Origin: Linderina pennispora
Lineage: Eukaryota > Kickxellomycota > Kickxellomycetes > Kickxellales > Kickxellaceae
DNA: 29,867 nucleotides
NCBI RefSeq assembly: GCF_002104995.1
Contig: NW_024468368.1
Location: forward strand, 1 to 29,867
Direction: 5' to 3'
Shown: piece by piece, positions 1-8,699 of the stretch
Layout of the letters: each line of letters opens with the position of its first letter
How positions within the stretch are numbered: the first letter of the stretch is position 1
Notes under the pieces: generated by a model
What the model saw: only the letters and a program-made list of their open reading frames with translations
Told to the model about the DNA's origin: nothing
The model's database searches: none
Made by a program: the position numbers and the translations under genes

Positions 1-516
1 CGTGCTGCCTTCAGAGCTTCTTCCGCTTGCTGCTTCCGGAGCTTCTCTTTCCACGCTGCCGACGGTAGCACGTCGGTCTTCGCCCCTGACCCCTTACCCA
101 TGAAGAAGAAGCTAGCTGTCGCCGTGGGCTTCTCCTTGTGCTCTGGTTTGGCCAGCTCTTTTGCCGGCTCTGTCGGCGCTGCCTTCTGCTGGCTCAGCTG
201 CCTTGCCCGTAGCCTTGGCTGATTCTTGCTCGAAGAACGATTTCAGCCCAGAGATCGGACCCGAATGCGCCGATTTGAGGTGATTCCGTGCGTTGCCGCC
301 AATGATCGGCCGGTTGGATCGGACCTGCGAGTCAGCATGAGGCACTGGCGCCTTGTTCCATTTGCTGGCTGTGCTCCGCGCCTTCAGCATCGCCCGTAGC
401 CGCTGGGCACGCTCATATTCTGTTGGCGCCGAGTAAAGCCGCACCGTAGTAGATCGGGCCAAGTGCAGCTGCGTCAGCGTCCTGCTCCCTTTGACTTTTC
501 CTGAAAGCGCGTACAT
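1..516 (-). CDS. Putative mitochondrial protein, 3' end off the window, frameshifted
   Basis: Not recognised. The reading frame opens at the ATG at 516, directly after a pyrimidine-rich leader. The N-terminus (MYALSGKVKGSRTLTQLHLA, then RSTTVRLYS) is rich in Arg, Ser and Thr and has no acidic residue in its first 32 positions, like a mitochondrial presequence with a possible cleavage near RLYS. The rest is low-complexity and rich in Ala, Lys and Glu. The frame stops at 112, but the +1 frame continues the same composition (TEPAKELAKPEHKEKPTATA, then a GKGSGAKTD stretch and KEKLRKQQAEEALKAA) to the window edge. I therefore infer one single-base indel somewhere between about 140 and 230. The function is unknown and the C-terminus lies outside the window. 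Confidence 0.5.
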
Positions 517-753
517 TTAGAACACAGGTGTAGAATAGGAAAGGAAAGAAAGGGAAAAATAAGAGTTCGAATTGAGAGCCAGCGGAAGAACAGTGCTGAT
601 AAAGGCCCAACCCATCAGCAAAAAAAAGTCACCGGCGGTGATTCGGTAAGCAATGAAAAACGGACCGAGCCACGGATAATCAAGCTGCCTTGGCCCAGGA
701 ATCACCATCGGATTGCGCATACACGCCTTCGCGGTCTCAAATGCCAATGTCAC
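517..753 (-). other. Small ORF with one hydrophobic stretch, probably intergenic
   Basis: A 78-codon frame lies between the end of H2B and the start of the next minus-strand gene. It encodes one hydrophobic stretch (WLGPFFIAYRITAGDFFLLM and onward), and its last third reads through the pyrimidine-rich leader of the downstream gene. The stop codon abuts that gene's ATG. I see no family signature, so this may simply be the H2B 3' region and the next promoter. Confidence 0.15.
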
Positions 754-827
754 CGCCTCTGGGAAGTTGTTTTTTCAAAGCAATTTTATTATTACATACA
801 AGGTGACAAAATGCGCTTCGGTAGTAT

Positions 828-1204
828 TTACTTGGAGGCGGCGACGAACTTGGTGGTGGCCTTTGGTGCCCTCGGACACGGGCGTGGCGCGAACAGCTCT
901 CCGGGCAGCAGCAGACGGACGGCAGTCTGGATTTCGCGCGAGGTGATGGTCGACTTCTTGTTGTAGGCAGCCAGCTTCGAGGCCTCCGAGGCCAATGCGC
1001 TCGAAGATGTCGTTGACAAACGAGTTCATGATCGACATGGCCTTGTTCGAGATACCGGTGTCGGGGTGCACCTGCTTGAGCACCTTGTAGATGTAGGTCG
1101 AGTAGGTCTCCTTGCGGACAACCTTGCGCGACTTCTTCTCGCCAACAGACTTGACGGGGGCCTTACCGCCGGTAGCGGGCTTGTCCGGAAACCTTGGGAG
1201 CCAT
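828..1204 (-). CDS. HTB1: Histone H2B (five apparent +1 indels)
   Basis: Core histone H2B, which pairs with H2A in the nucleosome. The start is the ATG at 1204 and the stop TAA is at 828-830. Recognisable blocks are [33 protein letters not shown]-type helix residues, [20 protein letters not shown] and RLLLPGEL, ending [11 protein letters not shown]. The blocks lie in different frames. Comparison with the invariant H2B sequence shows five extra single bases: GGTTTCC for GGTTCC near the start; GG for G after the ERI codons; and an extra T, C and A in the last 80 bases. Removing them would give about 123 residues, the normal fungal length. Every extra base duplicates its neighbour, so I read these as consensus errors rather than pseudogenisation. 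It is divergent from H2A, as fungal H2A-H2B pairs usually are. Confidence 0.93.
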
Positions 1205-1310
1205 TTTGTCTTTTTGTTCGTGTGGTGGTGGGTGTAGCGAGTGTGTTAAAGTAACGTGGAGTTAGAAAAAGAAAAGCACTGCCCGGAGCGAGGCGCGGTG
1301 CTGGCCGTGC

Positions 1311-1318
1311 TTTTTATA
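1311..1318 (-). promoter_or_regulatory. TATA box for H2B
   Basis: TATAAAAA on the minus strand, about 107 bases before the H2B ATG. Confidence 0.7.
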
Positions 1319-1500
1319 AGAATTTCGCCGAGCCCATGCCCCATGCGAGACAAATCCACCACGAGGCGCGTCTCGATTGGGGCCTGATGATTGGCCCGGC
1401 TGATCCCAGCCCTCTGACCCGTGATTTTGTTGCGCCCAGATCGAGGCGCCATGCCCGGCGCCATGCCCGGCGCTGTCGGGACGGGTGCAGCGAGGGCTTC

Positions 1501-1575
1501 TGCCGGAGCAGTGCGCGTGTGGACGCGTGTGGCAATGCGCAGCGGGGCAATTTGCAGCAGGGCACTGCTCCGGCA
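1501..1575. repeat. 14-bp perfect inverted repeat in the histone promoter
   Basis: tgccggagcagtgc at 1501-1514 is repeated as its exact reverse complement at 1562-1575, separated by 47 bases. It lies roughly midway between the two histone TATA boxes, so it could be a symmetric binding site. No named factor can be assigned. Confidence 0.5.
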
Positions 1576-1844
1576 GCACGCACAGCTGCAGCCAGAGGAC
1601 CCAGCGCAGCCATGCTGCTTTTCTGCTGCTTTTTGCTGCCTTCTGCCTTCTGCTGCCTTCTGCTGCCTTTTGCTGCTAGTGTGCTGGCGTGCCGAACTTG
1701 GCTTCTCCGATCGCCAGCGCCCTGACAAAAAAGAAAAAAAGAGCGCAGAAAATGGGCCGCGTGCATGATTGGCTGGAATCGAGGCACAGTCCACGGGCCC
1801 GATTTTGGCAGAATCGAATTTCCTGGGCAGGCGGCGCCAGTGGT

Positions 1845-1851
1845 TATAAAA
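1845..1851 (+). promoter_or_regulatory. TATA box for H2A
   Basis: TATAAAA on the plus strand, about 155 bases before the H2A ATG. It is followed by a CT-rich probable leader (ctctctctcgctcttgctc). Confidence 0.75.
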
Positions 1852-2006
1852 GGCCCGCATGCCACACAGCCCACCGACTGCCAGGCTAGTCTCGCTCTAC
1901 ACATAACTTTCTCTCTCTCGCTCTTGCTCCACCACAGCAAAGACCCAACCCGTCGCTTTTAAACGCACACGCACCCACGCACCCAAAACAAAGACCCAAA
2001 TCAAAA

Positions 2007-2411
<405 letters not shown>

Positions 2412-2684
2412 GCTACCAACAAAAAAATTGGCCTGACAACTACTCGTCCACAGATAGCGCGATGTTTAATTTTTTAAAGGCATGCCTGAATTATGTACAA
2501 TATACATCCTTTGAGAAACCCCCTCAGCAGAATGCAAGTGATCACTTTCCTGTGTTTTTAGGTGACATCAGAGCCAGACCTCGGCTTGACAATTCCTTTT
2601 GATCTCCACTCTTTTCCAGTTTTTCTACTCTTGTGCTGTTAATTTATATTTTGCATTTTGCATCGCTGCCATTTTTCCTTGAAA

Positions 2685-4448
2685 ATGAGCGACACGCCGA
2701 ATAACCAGACAAACTTGTTCAACAGAATGAGAGACCAGGGCGTGTTCAGGACACCATACCCGCAGCACCTTGCGCAGCCAAATACAACACCCAGCTTTCG
2801 ACAGCCAACAGCAAGAACTGGGGGTATACCGATGTATGCCCCGAGCCTTGGTGGTATGAGCCCACGACCGCCGGTGTTCAGTCCGTACCCCCGCCGCTTT
2901 CAGCCTATGGAGTACCCAACCTCTCTACGGCCACTCAGATTATACAATGCGCAGACCCCAGTCCCACACATGCAAATGCCAAGGAGTCTGCGGCCAATAC
3001 TCCCGATGAGCCCGAGAATAGCACTTCCTGGTGCGTCCACAGTAATAGAACTGCGTGAGTGGTTCGTGTTCATTGATGTATACAAGCACACGGTTTTGGT
3101 CGGCGGTCTGACAACAAAGGAAACTGGCGAGACCATGATCCGGTATTCATCAGATATCAGAAAAGTTTTCAGCGCCCAGCGCGTTCTGTCGTCAAAAGGG
3201 AGAGAGTATAGTCTAGCTGGGCCGATTAGTGTCGAAGGCGCGAGAAGGCGCGGTCTCCCGGACGAGATCATCCAGGAATTTGCCGATGGGTTTCCAGTAA
3301 ACTGGAGAATTGTGGTTAGTGATTACATTCGGGTGCTGCTAGCGTCAGAACAAGGATACTACGGCTATGATGCGCCAATTGACGCTCGATCTCCCAGTAA
3401 TGGGGCCGCGCGACAGTTCTTTATGGCTGACCAGCCGCTGTCGCCATCCTCTGGTTCGCTTTCGTCAGAGTTCAGAAGATTGAATACGGAAAAGCCCACA
3501 GCACCGATAAGGAGGGCTGCAGCGTTACTAGACACCAACTGTTCGTCTCGGGCCAGCAGTGTTGTCAGCAACATGCATCACCAGAATGCCGATGTGGAAG
3601 AGCAGTCACTGATGAGGACCAACGACGGGGAGGAGGCGGACACAGAGGGCAGTGATGATGACCGTGATGGCGGTGGTGTTGGCAGTGGTAGTACAATGGT
3701 GGCCAGCCCTGAGCCTGGTGTTCAAAGGGCGTCGACTCTGGTCCCACCCGATCCACTGAAACTGGGCGCCAATTCAGATCCAGATGCTGAACCAGATGCT
3801 GAACGTGGCGCAAAGGACGCCTCTGACGACGAGAATAACTTCTGGATATCTATAAATCCGCAGCAAGCCCCTGCAGCAAACAGTGACAGCGATGCAGAAG
3901 ACAACCATGGACATTCCAGCGACGATTTTGTCAAGACACCCCCTAGAAGGCAGCAAGCAACCGCAGCCTTGCACCTTTCACAGACCAAGGCGGCTCGGCT
4001 CACTGAGATTGGGGGCGGCTCCGCGCGTGAAGAACCGCATATTCGCTCACCAACCACTAGATCCAAAACAAAGACGCCAGTGCGGAGCTCTGCTCAGAGG
4101 AGATCCAGACGCACACAATCCACAAGCAAGCCAGCTACGCCTAGGACCAAAAATCAGGGGCTAGCTGAAGAAATGGTTACTCCTCAGAAAAAGCGCTCTA
4201 CCAAATCACCGTCTGGACCACGATCGGCGGATTCCTCGGTCACTCGTTCGGGCAGAAGGGTACGCAAGCCTCAGGAATGGTGGGCTAACGCACAAGACCA
4301 TTTGCATGACGATGCAGATGATAATACGCATGAGATCAAATACAAATGGGGTACCGGAGTTCCCATGATAGTCAAGAAAGGAAAGCGGATTCGGCTCAGT
4401 GACTATTTTTTGAATCAGCAGGAAGATGACAGGGCTTCTTCAGATTAG
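2685..4448 (+). CDS. KNL2: KNL2/M18BP1-like centromere protein (SANTA domain plus CENP-C motif)
   Basis: Predicted 587-residue nuclear protein. I chose the ATG at 2685 (aaaATGAGC); the open frame upstream has no other ATG. Residues about 121-211 match the SANTA domain: LREWFVFIDV, VLVGGLTTKETGETMIRYSS, GREYSLAGPI, then GLPDEIIQEFADGFPVNW. In family terms these are the opening W, the HSS-like element, the YxLxGxI core and the FxxGFPxxW end. Residues about 521-533 (RSGRRVRKPQEWW) fit the CENP-C motif, which in CENP-C and in vertebrate and plant M18BP1/KNL2 binds CENP-A nucleosomes. Between them lies a long acidic, Ser-rich disordered region with basic patches. The inferred role is licensing or recruitment of centromeric histone H3. 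SANTA proteins are absent from the model yeasts. The frame is intact and lacks introns. Confidence 0.8.
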   Translation: MSDTPNNQTNLFNRMRDQGVFRTPYPQHLAQPNTTPSFRQPTARTGGIPMYAPSLGGMSPRPPVFSPYPRRFQPMEYPTSLRPLRLYNAQTPVPHMQMPRSLRPILPMSPRIALPGASTVIELREWFVFIDVYKHTVLVGGLTTKETGETMIRYSSDIRKVFSAQRVLSSKGREYSLAGPISVEGARRRGLPDEIIQEFADGFPVNWRIVVSDYIRVLLASEQGYYGYDAPIDARSPSNGAARQFFMADQPLSPSSGSLSSEFRRLNTEKPTAPIRRAAALLDTNCSSRASSVVSNMHHQNADVEEQSLMRTNDGEEADTEGSDDDRDGGGVGSGSTMVASPEPGVQRASTLVPPDPLKLGANSDPDAEPDAERGAKDASDDENNFWISINPQQAPAANSDSDAEDNHGHSSDDFVKTPPRRQQATAALHLSQTKAARLTEIGGGSAREEPHIRSPTTRSKTKTPVRSSAQRRSRRTQSTSKPATPRTKNQGLAEEMVTPQKKRSTKSPSGPRSADSSVTRSGRRVRKPQEWWANAQDHLHDDADDNTHEIKYKWGTGVPMIVKKGKRIRLSDYFLNQQEDDRASSD

Positions 4449-5435
4449 GCATGTAAATACTGATTATTCATACTCTAGATTTTAAATCATTTGACAGTAT
4501 GACCAGCTCGTAGATGGCTCAGATCTCGCAATTCATTCCCGTATTTAGCTGCACATGTTACTGCTATGCTATCTTTTGTGTACAGCTATCGACACCATCC
4601 TTTATTTGTATCGTCGAGCATATCTCTTTTATTAAATAAGGTTTTGTAGTCCAAATAGTCCTTGATAGTCTGCTAAAATAGTTTCAGTTGGCTGAGAGGA
4701 TCCAGGCTCTTTTGAGCCTCACAATGGTGAACCAATGCAAAAACGACCATGCTGAGCAGGCTATCAAGACAAGAGATGTCCAAGATCACCATTTCACCAA
4801 AAATTATCCCACACCTTCAAATGATCGGTTTGCCGTGATGCTTCATCGACGGGTCAAGCCATGCTGACTAGCAGCCGAGCTCACATTGCGAGCAAAGTGG
4901 TTCTAGTATTAGCAAAAATATATTGTACGTCATATATCCTATTTTCGGGTAGCCTCAATAGGGACCTCCTGTATGTTAAATTGCGTGCATCCAAAAATAG
5001 CCCCATGTTGTCCTCAACCTTCTTTCTTACATTAGTGGTATCCTGCAATTCGATCCAGAAAAGAAGATTTACATCCTTTGCATCCCTGGTCTCCCAATGT
5101 TCTAAAAATACCCTAGCCTGAGATGAGGGTTATTGCTGCATTTACATGCCCATTCATTCCGCAGGCCTGTATGAGGTGATGCACGCGGATGGTCGGTTAG
5201 TTTTTAGGTCCTGTCAGCCTAAATGGTTCCTTTGCAGATGCTCAACCGTGGGAAACTGGTTCAAGCGGATTGCCGCTTTCCAGGCTTTTCATATAAAACC
5301 CCCATGGATCTCCTCAATCTTAGCATTTTCCAAACCAACCAACTAACAATCCACAATCTTGCATTCATCCTCATCATCACATCCTGGTCGTGCAAAAATC
5401 ATCAAGCAAAACTCATCAATCCAACTCATCCAATC
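4449..5435. other. AT-rich intergenic region
   Basis: Nearly 1 kb without a convincing gene. The KNL2-like 3' end is followed by A/T-rich sequence with a possible polyadenylation region (attaaataagg near 4632). A short open frame at 4861-5121 has no family resemblance. The last 150 bases are the promoter and leader of the LPMO-like gene. Confidence 0.5.
5291..5298 (+). promoter_or_regulatory. TATA box for the LPMO-like gene
   Basis: ATATAAAA lies 138 bases before the ATG at 5436. It is followed by a C/A-rich, G-poor leader (ccaaaccaaccaactaac and similar) typical of strongly expressed fungal secreted-protein genes. Confidence 0.55.
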
Positions 5436-6436
5436 ATGAAAACTACCATCATCTCCGATCACTTCTCTCCTGGCCTGGCCTCTAGCGTTGCTGCCCATGC
5501 CTCGCTCAAGTATCCAGTGCCCTCGCTACTCACCTTTTGGCGAGAACTGCCCTGCTGTTCCTGCTGGCCAGTCTCTCGACTAGTGGCATCAACGCACCTA
5601 TTCAGCTCGATGACGCTGGGTCAGAAGAACCCATTTTGCAAGTACACGACTCCATTTGCAACGCCCTCAGCCACCTGGACAGCTGGTGAGATCAGTGACA
5701 TGTCAAAGTTCCATGACAACATTGCTGCCCACTCAGGCGGCCACGGCCAGTTCTCGATTTCCTTACGACAATGGTAAGACAGTTTCGCTGTCAATCCATG
5801 AGGTTCTAGCGCTACATGTTTGTCGGGTCCAAGCCTGCATCAGCTGACAAACACTGCATCCTGTCATGAGCTACACCTTCAAGCTGCCTGAGGATCTTCC
5901 GAGCTCTGATAAGGCTGTGTTTGCCTGGACCTGGGCCAATGCGATCAGGAAACCGCGAATTCTATATGAACTTGTGCCGATATTGCAATCAAGGGCGGAA
6001 ACTCCAAGTCGATACACTGGAAAGAAGATGACTGTAGTTAACTATCCTGGATACCCAGCTATGGCCGAGTTCAACGGAAACTATGACACAGGAATTGAAC
6101 TTTACAATAACGCCCCGAAGGTCACCATCTCTCCAGGTGGCTCGAAGCTCTGCTCCCTAGCGATACAAGAAATGACAAGCCGCCCTAAGGGTGACCTTAA
6201 GCCGCCTAAGGACGAACCCATTCCGCATGCCCCCGAAGAGCTCTGCGCCTGCCGCTGCCCTGCTCCTACTGGTTCTTCGGGATCTGGATCGTGCACCCAC
6301 GGTGCCATGGCATGCGATTCTGGAAACTCGGGCTACAAGGTCTGTGTGTACGGCAACTGGGAACCCACCAATTCCGTGCCCTGCTGGAACCAAGTGCAAG
6401 AGCTCGGGTGGCAGCGCTATCTGCGACTGGGTCTAA
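5436..6436 (+). CDS. Secreted LPMO-like protein with CBM19-like tail, multiply frameshifted
   Basis: Probable copper-dependent lytic polysaccharide monooxygenase-like protein acting on chitin outside the cell. From the ATG at 5436 a short signal-like region ends ...SSVAA followed by HASLKYPVP; a mature N-terminal histidine is the hallmark of LPMOs (half of the histidine brace). A second candidate ligand is in HSGGHGQFSIS. Later blocks in different frames are YTFKLPEDLPSSDKAVFAWT, NREFYMN then ADIAIKGGNSK, TGKKMTVVNYPGYP, and NGNYDTGIELYNNAPKVTI. The C-terminus is Cys-rich (CTHGAMACDSGNSGYKVCVY, then CPAGTKCKSSGGSAICDWV, stop at 6436) and resembles a CBM19 chitin-binding module. At least five indels break the frame. 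The gene is either decayed or poorly sequenced; the conserved blocks favour the latter. An AA11-like class is possible but cannot be settled by eye. Confidence 0.65.
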
Positions 6437-6474
6437 GGAACAAGTTCAAATCATTGTAGACAACAATGTGCAGA

Positions 6475-6480
6475 AATAAA
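6475..6480 (+). terminator. Polyadenylation signal of the LPMO-like gene
   Basis: AATAAA lies 39 bases after the stop codon at 6436. Confidence 0.5.
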
Positions 6481-6734
6481 GCAAATTGACACGGAATTGA
6501 TATTTCATGTCAGGTATCAGTAGTCTCTTCAGCAAAACGGTTCGCTTGTAGTATATTGCACTGGTGATCAATAGTTTAGCATTGCCTGAATTTATGGTCA
6601 GCAATCAAGCAGACTCTGCCACATGTTATACTCGATGTCTCACCAATATGTAGCTTTTTGAAAGGGAGTTTCAATTAAGAGTCGACCGATTGTTCATTAA
6701 TATTATCAATGGCTGATTGTAGTCAGAAATCAGC

Positions 6735-7628
6735 TGTTATGCTCGAATCCAATGAGCATGAACATGATGACTCGGCTCCAACTCCCACGATATCCCCTGA
6801 CCCGGCTCCCACGGATCCAAGCCCGCACGTGGTACAACAATGCAGCACCTTTATGCCGCAAGGACCAGTGACCGGTATTCCCGTCGTTCATGCAACGCAA
6901 CATCACTAGCAAGACACTAGTGCACCGAAGCATATATATGCTTCGACTCGACAAGACTCCAAGACAATTCATCATCCAGTGTCTACTAGAGTTCCCTACT
7001 CGTATATTCTGTTTCAACCTGTTTCCCTCCTGTTTTTGAGTTTGAATACTATTTATTCGAACTTGAAACAGGGTTAAAAACGGGTTGAAACAGAATATAC
7101 GAGTAGGGAACTCTAGTAGAATTTATGATTCTCTGAGTTTCTCCAATTTTTCTTTCCTCATCGGATCCATATGTCATCACAACCATGGCTCCGATCCTCC
7201 TTTGGGATCTCCCTCTTCTCCACTCTCGATTTCTTTCTTATAACTACTTTCTCTTCTTATTCATAGTTCTTTTTTTCTCTGGCTGCTTACAGCCCACTCC
7301 TTATTCAATACAACAATTGTCTGGCTGACTCAGCCCAAATCACTTGCTGAAACTCGTGACCTTCCAACAAACTCTAGTAGACACTGGATGATGAATTGTC
7401 TTAGGTTCTTATCGAATTGAAGCATATATATGCTTCGATGCACTAGTGTCTTGCTAGTGACGTTGCATTGCATGAACGACGGGAATACCGGTCACTGGTC
7501 TTTGCGGCATAAAGGTACTGCATTGTTGTACCACGTGCGGGCTTGGATCCGTGGGAGCCGGGTCAGGGGATATCGTGGGAGTTGGAGCCGAGTCATCATG
7601 TTCATGCTCGTCGGATTCGAGCATAACA
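6735..7628. mobile_element. Foldback (long inverted repeat) element
   Basis: The termini are TGTTATGCTCGAATCC (6735-6750) and its exact complement (7613-7628). The two halves are inverted copies of each other almost to the centre near 7050. The left arm 6735-7019 matches the complement of 7082-7120 plus 7382-7628, with roughly 5% differences that are mostly transitions. The central 62 bases are a weaker inverted match. Each arm contains the palindrome gaagcatatatatgcttc (6928-6945 and 7419-7436). Each arm also has an open frame (for example 6709-6909 on the plus strand) that is a by-product of the repeat. No transposase is present, so this is a non-autonomous element or two facing LTR-like copies. 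The right arm is split by a 249-base insertion. I see no clear target-site duplication. Confidence 0.75.
7121..7369 (-). mobile_element. LTR-like 249-bp insertion within the foldback element
   Basis: This segment is absent from the left arm and interrupts the right arm. It is flanked by a 12-bp direct repeat, aactctagtaga (7109-7120 and 7370-7381), that occurs once in the uninterrupted left arm. On the minus strand it starts TGTTGGAAGG, the typical start of Ty1/copia LTRs. It has no coding capacity, so a solo LTR is the simplest reading. The 12-bp duplication is longer than the 5 bp normal for LTR elements. Either the element's own end happens to match the target for several bases or this is another class of insertion. 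Confidence 0.6.
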
Positions 7629-7641
7629 TAGCAAGCCGATT

Positions 7642-7724
7642 GGGAAGATGGCCGAGCGGTCTAAGGCGCTGCGTTCAGGTCGCAGTCAGTATCACTGGCG
7701 TGGGTTCGAATCCCACTCTTCTCA
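7642..7724 (+). tRNA. tL(CAG): tRNA-Leu (anticodon CAG)
   Basis: An 83-base class II tRNA. The acceptor arm GGGAAGA pairs with TCTTCTC (one G-T wobble), with discriminator A. The D arm carries the internal A box (TGGCCGAGCGG). The anticodon stem CTGCG/CGCAG closes the loop TTCAGGT, giving anticodon CAG, which reads CUG as leucine. A long variable arm (about TCAGTATCACTGGC) is typical of leucine tRNAs. The T arm GTGGG-TTCGAAT-CCCAC contains the B box GGTTCGAATCC. There is no intron. It sits 13 bases beyond the foldback element's end, a position reminiscent of Pol III-targeted insertion. Confidence 0.97.
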
Positions 7725-7729
7725 TTTTT
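7725..7729 (+). terminator. Pol III terminator of tRNA-Leu
   Basis: A run of five T residues directly follows the discriminator base. Confidence 0.85.
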
Positions 7730-7770
7730 CATACTTTTTGTTGCAATGGTCACCGAACTGGATGAACTGA

Positions 7771-8333
7771 ATTGCTTGGATTGTAGCTGTTGGCAATTTT
7801 ACTGGCCACCCTATAATGTATATCACCGATATGCCAGGGATGAAGGTGTTTGATACCAATATTTTAACCAGTGCTCTTGCTTCATTTATTCCTTTTCTGG
7901 TTGTCATTATAAAACAAAGATGGCACGATAGCCGTTTATTCCAAGTGAGTGTGCTTCATTTTGCATTCCATAGCTGATACAAACATTTATCAATATCTTC
8001 TCCTTATCTACTAGAATTGCTCTGCTCGCGATGCGAGCTCAGCTGCTAGTTAGCATGGATTGACATGTCGGATGGTTGTTGGTGCAATAGCGATCATGGA
8101 CATCTCCCATCTTGATGGTCTTCTCAGCGCAGGCGCTTCAGTGCTGGTTTGCTGCTGCAGCATGCCTCTTGCGCGGCCTCTTTGTTGCAGGGGTGGTGCC
8201 AGAAGCATTGGCAGCAATGGCCGTAGAACGACGGAACCATTCAGGAATACTGCCTGAATCACAGAGTGACTGGAAAATGAGTCTGAAGTTTAGAACTGCT
8301 GCGAGGTTGTGGTTCAAGAGTCGAGACGAATAG
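7771..8333 (+). pseudogene. Remnant of a membrane-protein gene
   Basis: Not recognised as a family. A frame starting after the stop at 7768-7770 reads GHPIMYITDMPGMKVFDTNI then LTSALASFIPFLVVIIKQRW and HDSRLFQ, with one clear hydrophobic helix followed by a basic tail. It ends at a good splice donor (CAA|GTGAGT, 7945). A matching acceptor (ctactag, ending 8014) leads to a short exon that stops at 8051-8053. Further on, a plus frame at 8112-8333 (CWFAAAACLLRGLFVAGVVP, ending in a hydrophilic tail) has the same membrane-protein character, perhaps the same gene in a shifted frame. No start or N-terminal part is present; the tRNA and foldback element occupy the upstream side. Either a truncated gene or a chance set of frames. 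Confidence 0.3.
8028..8044 (+). repeat. 17-bp direct repeat, copy 1
   Basis: gcgatgcgagctcagct occurs here and again at 9793-9809. The flanks diverge, so it may be a relic of a dispersed element or chance. Confidence 0.4.
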
Positions 8334-8459
8334 GCCTGCCTATATTGTGCCATTGCCAATATATATATGCCATCCTCATGCCTTTGTAGATTACTTTTGC
8401 TTCTATATGCAATAATCCCATTTCAAAACTTAGTCTTTTAATTCATTTTATTTTAAAAT

Positions 8460-8699
8460 ATGAACACCCGAGACAAGGTAGGCGGTGCCGATGACGCGAC
8501 CAGTCGGGTTGTGACTGACGAGCCCCTTAGAGTGGGACAGGGATAGTCAAACCCCTTAGCGACGTTGTGTGCGGTAAACCTTCATGGTATTGCTGCCCTG
8601 GGTAACAAGCTTACGAAAACGGCGGAAACTATACCAGTGTTTAGCGGCAGCCTTGATGAGCTAGCCGAAGATGATGTCTATATTTTCAAAACGCCATAA
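8460..8699 (+). other. Small frame interrupted by one TAG
   Basis: ATG at 8460 opens a frame of 79 codons to a TAA at 8697-8699, with a single in-frame TAG at 8544-8546. The predicted peptide has balanced, protein-like composition (for example NLHGIAALGNKLTKTAETIP then VFSGSLDELAEDDVYIF). No family is recognised. The minus strand also has an open stretch here (KHWYSFRRFRKLVTQGSNTM), and both cannot be coding. Confidence 0.15.

Larger units (their letters stand above)
1205..2006. promoter_or_regulatory. Shared H2B/H2A divergent promoter region
   Basis: This 802-base spacer separates the two histone start codons. It carries a TATA box facing each gene (1311-1318 on the minus strand, 1845-1851 on the plus strand). 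CCAAT-type ATTGG boxes sit beside each TATA (gattggg near 1375, gattggc near 1390, gattggctgg near 1768). The middle holds a 12-bp tandem duplication of gccatgcccggc (1448-1471), a perfect 14-bp inverted repeat (1501-1514 and 1562-1575) and a tgctgccttc-type repeat (about 1617-1676). Short ORFs here on both strands are not credible genes. Confidence 0.75.

Noticed and set aside
828-1204. Programmed frameshifting in H2B
   Set aside because: Five shifts within 377 bases without slippery sites or known precedent are better explained by sequence error.
6735-6750. Pol III B-box-like sequence in the foldback termini (GCTCGAATCC)
   Set aside because: It shares eight bases with the tRNA-Leu T arm but departs from the GGTTCGANNCC consensus, and no A box lies upstream at the right spacing.
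6709-6909. Possible retrotransposon gag fragment in the left arm of the foldback element
   Set aside because: The frame appears in both inverted arms only because they are copies. It is short, rich in Pro and His, and has no zinc knuckle or other gag motif.
7642-7724. Possible CTG-clade codon reassignment signalled by the CAG tRNA
   Set aside because: The tRNA has leucine-type features and CTG codons fall at conserved leucines (for example in H2A and H2B), so CUG is read as leucine.
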